A stretch of 7,116 bases of DNA from Hyphomicrobiales bacterium (GTDB taxonomy: Bacteria > Pseudomonadota > Alphaproteobacteria > Rhizobiales > Aestuariivirgaceae), in contig JAHFPK010000141.1 of assembly GCA_023266715.1 (NCBI GenBank), positions 1-7,116 on the forward strand. Reading direction: 5' to 3'. The position numbers were made by a program, and so were the translations under genes. Shown piece after piece: positions 6,441 to 7,116 of this stretch (the stretch's first letter is position 1; each line of letters starts with the position of its first letter). Below the pieces are notes generated by a model. It was not told the origin of the DNA and made no database searches. It was given only the letters and a program-made list of their open reading frames with translations.

Positions 6441-6461
6441 GGCCGGGACATGATTCCGGCC
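6441..6461 (+). promoter_or_regulatory. Hairpin upstream of the carboxypeptidase gene
   Basis: GGCCGGGA (6441-6448) pairs with TTCCGGCC (6454-6461), eight positions with one G-T, around the loop CATGA. ATTTTAG follows, so it has a weak terminator-like look on the plus strand. No gene lies immediately upstream on this strand, since xthA is already terminated, so it could be an attenuator or a leader structure. An in-frame ATG at 6450 lies within the loop. Confidence 0.4.
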
Positions 6462-6478
6462 ATTTTAGCGGTCAATCA

Positions 6479-6497
6479 GTACTCAGTGTTTGAGTAC
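6479..6497 (+). promoter_or_regulatory. Dyad/hairpin just before the carboxypeptidase start codon
   Basis: GTACTCA (6479-6485) and TGAGTAC (6491-6497) form a perfect 7-bp inverted repeat with a 5-nt spacer, ending six nt before the ATG at 6504. In RNA it would occupy the ribosome-binding region. As DNA it could be an operator. No recognised regulator motif is matched. Confidence 0.4.
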
Positions 6498-6503
6498 CAA
6501 AAG

Positions 6504-7116
6504 ATGAGTTTTGGGATGGATTCCAGTGCTATTTCGCAACCGCGCAGCTCACTCATCCTGGCGCGCCTTATTGTCCAACTCGCAGGTTTGGTACTTGCTG
6601 GCCTGGTTCTTCTGGGGACTTTCAACCTGGTTGAGGCAAAGCCGCAGTTTTCAGCCATCGCCGTTGATGCCCGAACCGGAAAAATACTGTTCGGCAGCGC
6701 TATCGACGGATTGCGTCATCCGGCATCGCTGACCAAAGTCATGACGCTTTATCTGTTGTTCCAGGATCTCAAAGAGGAACGCATAAAATTGACGAGCGAT
6801 CTCCAGGTATCGCGGCGGGCGGCCTCCATGCAGCCCTCAAAACTGGGATTGAAACCCGGTTCTACAATTTCAGTTGAGAATGCCATTAAGGCCCTGGTTA
6901 CAAGATCCGCCAATGACGTTGCCGCAGCCATAGGGGAAAATTTGGAGGGCAGTGAAGCCAACTTTGCCGCCCGTATGACGCGCACCGCGCGTGCCATCGG
7001 CATGACGAAGACCACGTTCAAAAACGCCTCCGGCCTTCCCAATCCGGTGCAGGTGACGACGGCGCGTGACATGGCAACACTCAGCCTGCGAATCCAACGG
7101 GACTTCCCGCAGTACT
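6504..7116 (+). CDS. D-alanyl-D-alanine carboxypeptidase, S11 family (3' end missing)
   Basis: The first 204 codons of a low-molecular-weight penicillin-binding protein that trims the terminal D-Ala from peptidoglycan pentapeptides in the periplasm. Residues about 17-45 form a hydrophobic signal segment with a plausible cleavage after VEA (43-45). The catalytic SxxK motif is S75-L-T-K78 in HPASLTKVMT, and the SxN motif is S135-A-N137 in RSANDVAAA. The KTG motif and C-terminal domain lie beyond the window. ARMTRTARAIGM and FKNASGLP are further family hallmarks. The start is uncertain. ATG 6504 gives a normal signal peptide but has only a weak GAG about 10 nt upstream. ATG 6516 (codon 5) is possible, and an in-frame ATG at 6450 would add 18 residues running through two inverted repeats. 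Family members are called dacA/dacC/dacF; the exact paralogue cannot be assigned. Confidence 0.92.
   Translation, partial: MSFGMDSSAISQPRSSLILARLIVQLAGLVLAGLVLLGTFNLVEAKPQFSAIAVDARTGKILFGSAIDGLRHPASLTKVMTLYLLFQDLKEERIKLTSDLQVSRRAASMQPSKLGLKPGSTISVENAIKALVTRSANDVAAAIGENLEGSEANFAARMTRTARAIGMTKTTFKNASGLPNPVQVTTARDMATLSLRIQRDFPQY

Noticed and set aside
1..7116. Defence system, CRISPR array, mobile element, tRNA or rRNA
   Set aside because: No spaced direct repeats, transposase or integrase motifs, or structural RNA signatures were seen; the content is conserved housekeeping genes.

Overview
The window looks like chromosomal DNA of an alphaproteobacterium, most likely an order Hyphomicrobiales (Rhizobiales) member of moderate G+C content. 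Three things point there. The leftward run dgt, argS, SPOR-type membrane protein is one I recall from rhizobial genomes. The dgt-argS gap carries a copy of a dispersed palindrome familiar from Rhizobiales intergenic regions. There is also a short alphaproteobacterial phasin whose promoter carries TGC-rich boxes of the PhaR/AniA type. This placement rests on family and synteny memory, not on a database search.

Layout. Positions 1-4677 are read leftwards: dgt (HD-domain dNTP triphosphohydrolase), a 152-nt gap with the palindromic repeat, argS (arginyl-tRNA synthetase), and 18 nt later a long Pro/Gln-rich single-pass membrane protein that runs off the left edge, probably a SPOR-domain cell-envelope protein. 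A 40-nt divergent gap separates dgt from a rightward pair: an ErpA/IscA-type iron-sulfur carrier, then 20 nt later exonuclease III (xthA). A strong 13-bp hairpin at 5860-5888 ends xthA and also faces the end of a leftward phasin gene (5907-6251). The phasin promoter holds two perfect TGCAGTGCA palindromes 30 bp apart, one between the -35 and -10 boxes and one next to the -35. On the right edge a rightward serine D-Ala-D-Ala carboxypeptidase gene (S11 family) begins at about 6504 and is cut by the window end. Its upstream region has two hairpins and a cluster of four GANTC sites.

Function. Most of the window is housekeeping: translation (ArgS), nucleotide pool control (Dgt), Fe-S assembly (ErpA), DNA repair (XthA), and cell envelope work (SPOR-type protein, carboxypeptidase). 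The phasin indicates polyhydroxyalkanoate granules. I see no mobile element, CRISPR array, tRNA, rRNA or defence system, and no evidence for a wholly new system. The most informative non-coding signals are the phasin operator pair, the leader of the carboxypeptidase gene, and the repeat at the dgt stop codon.
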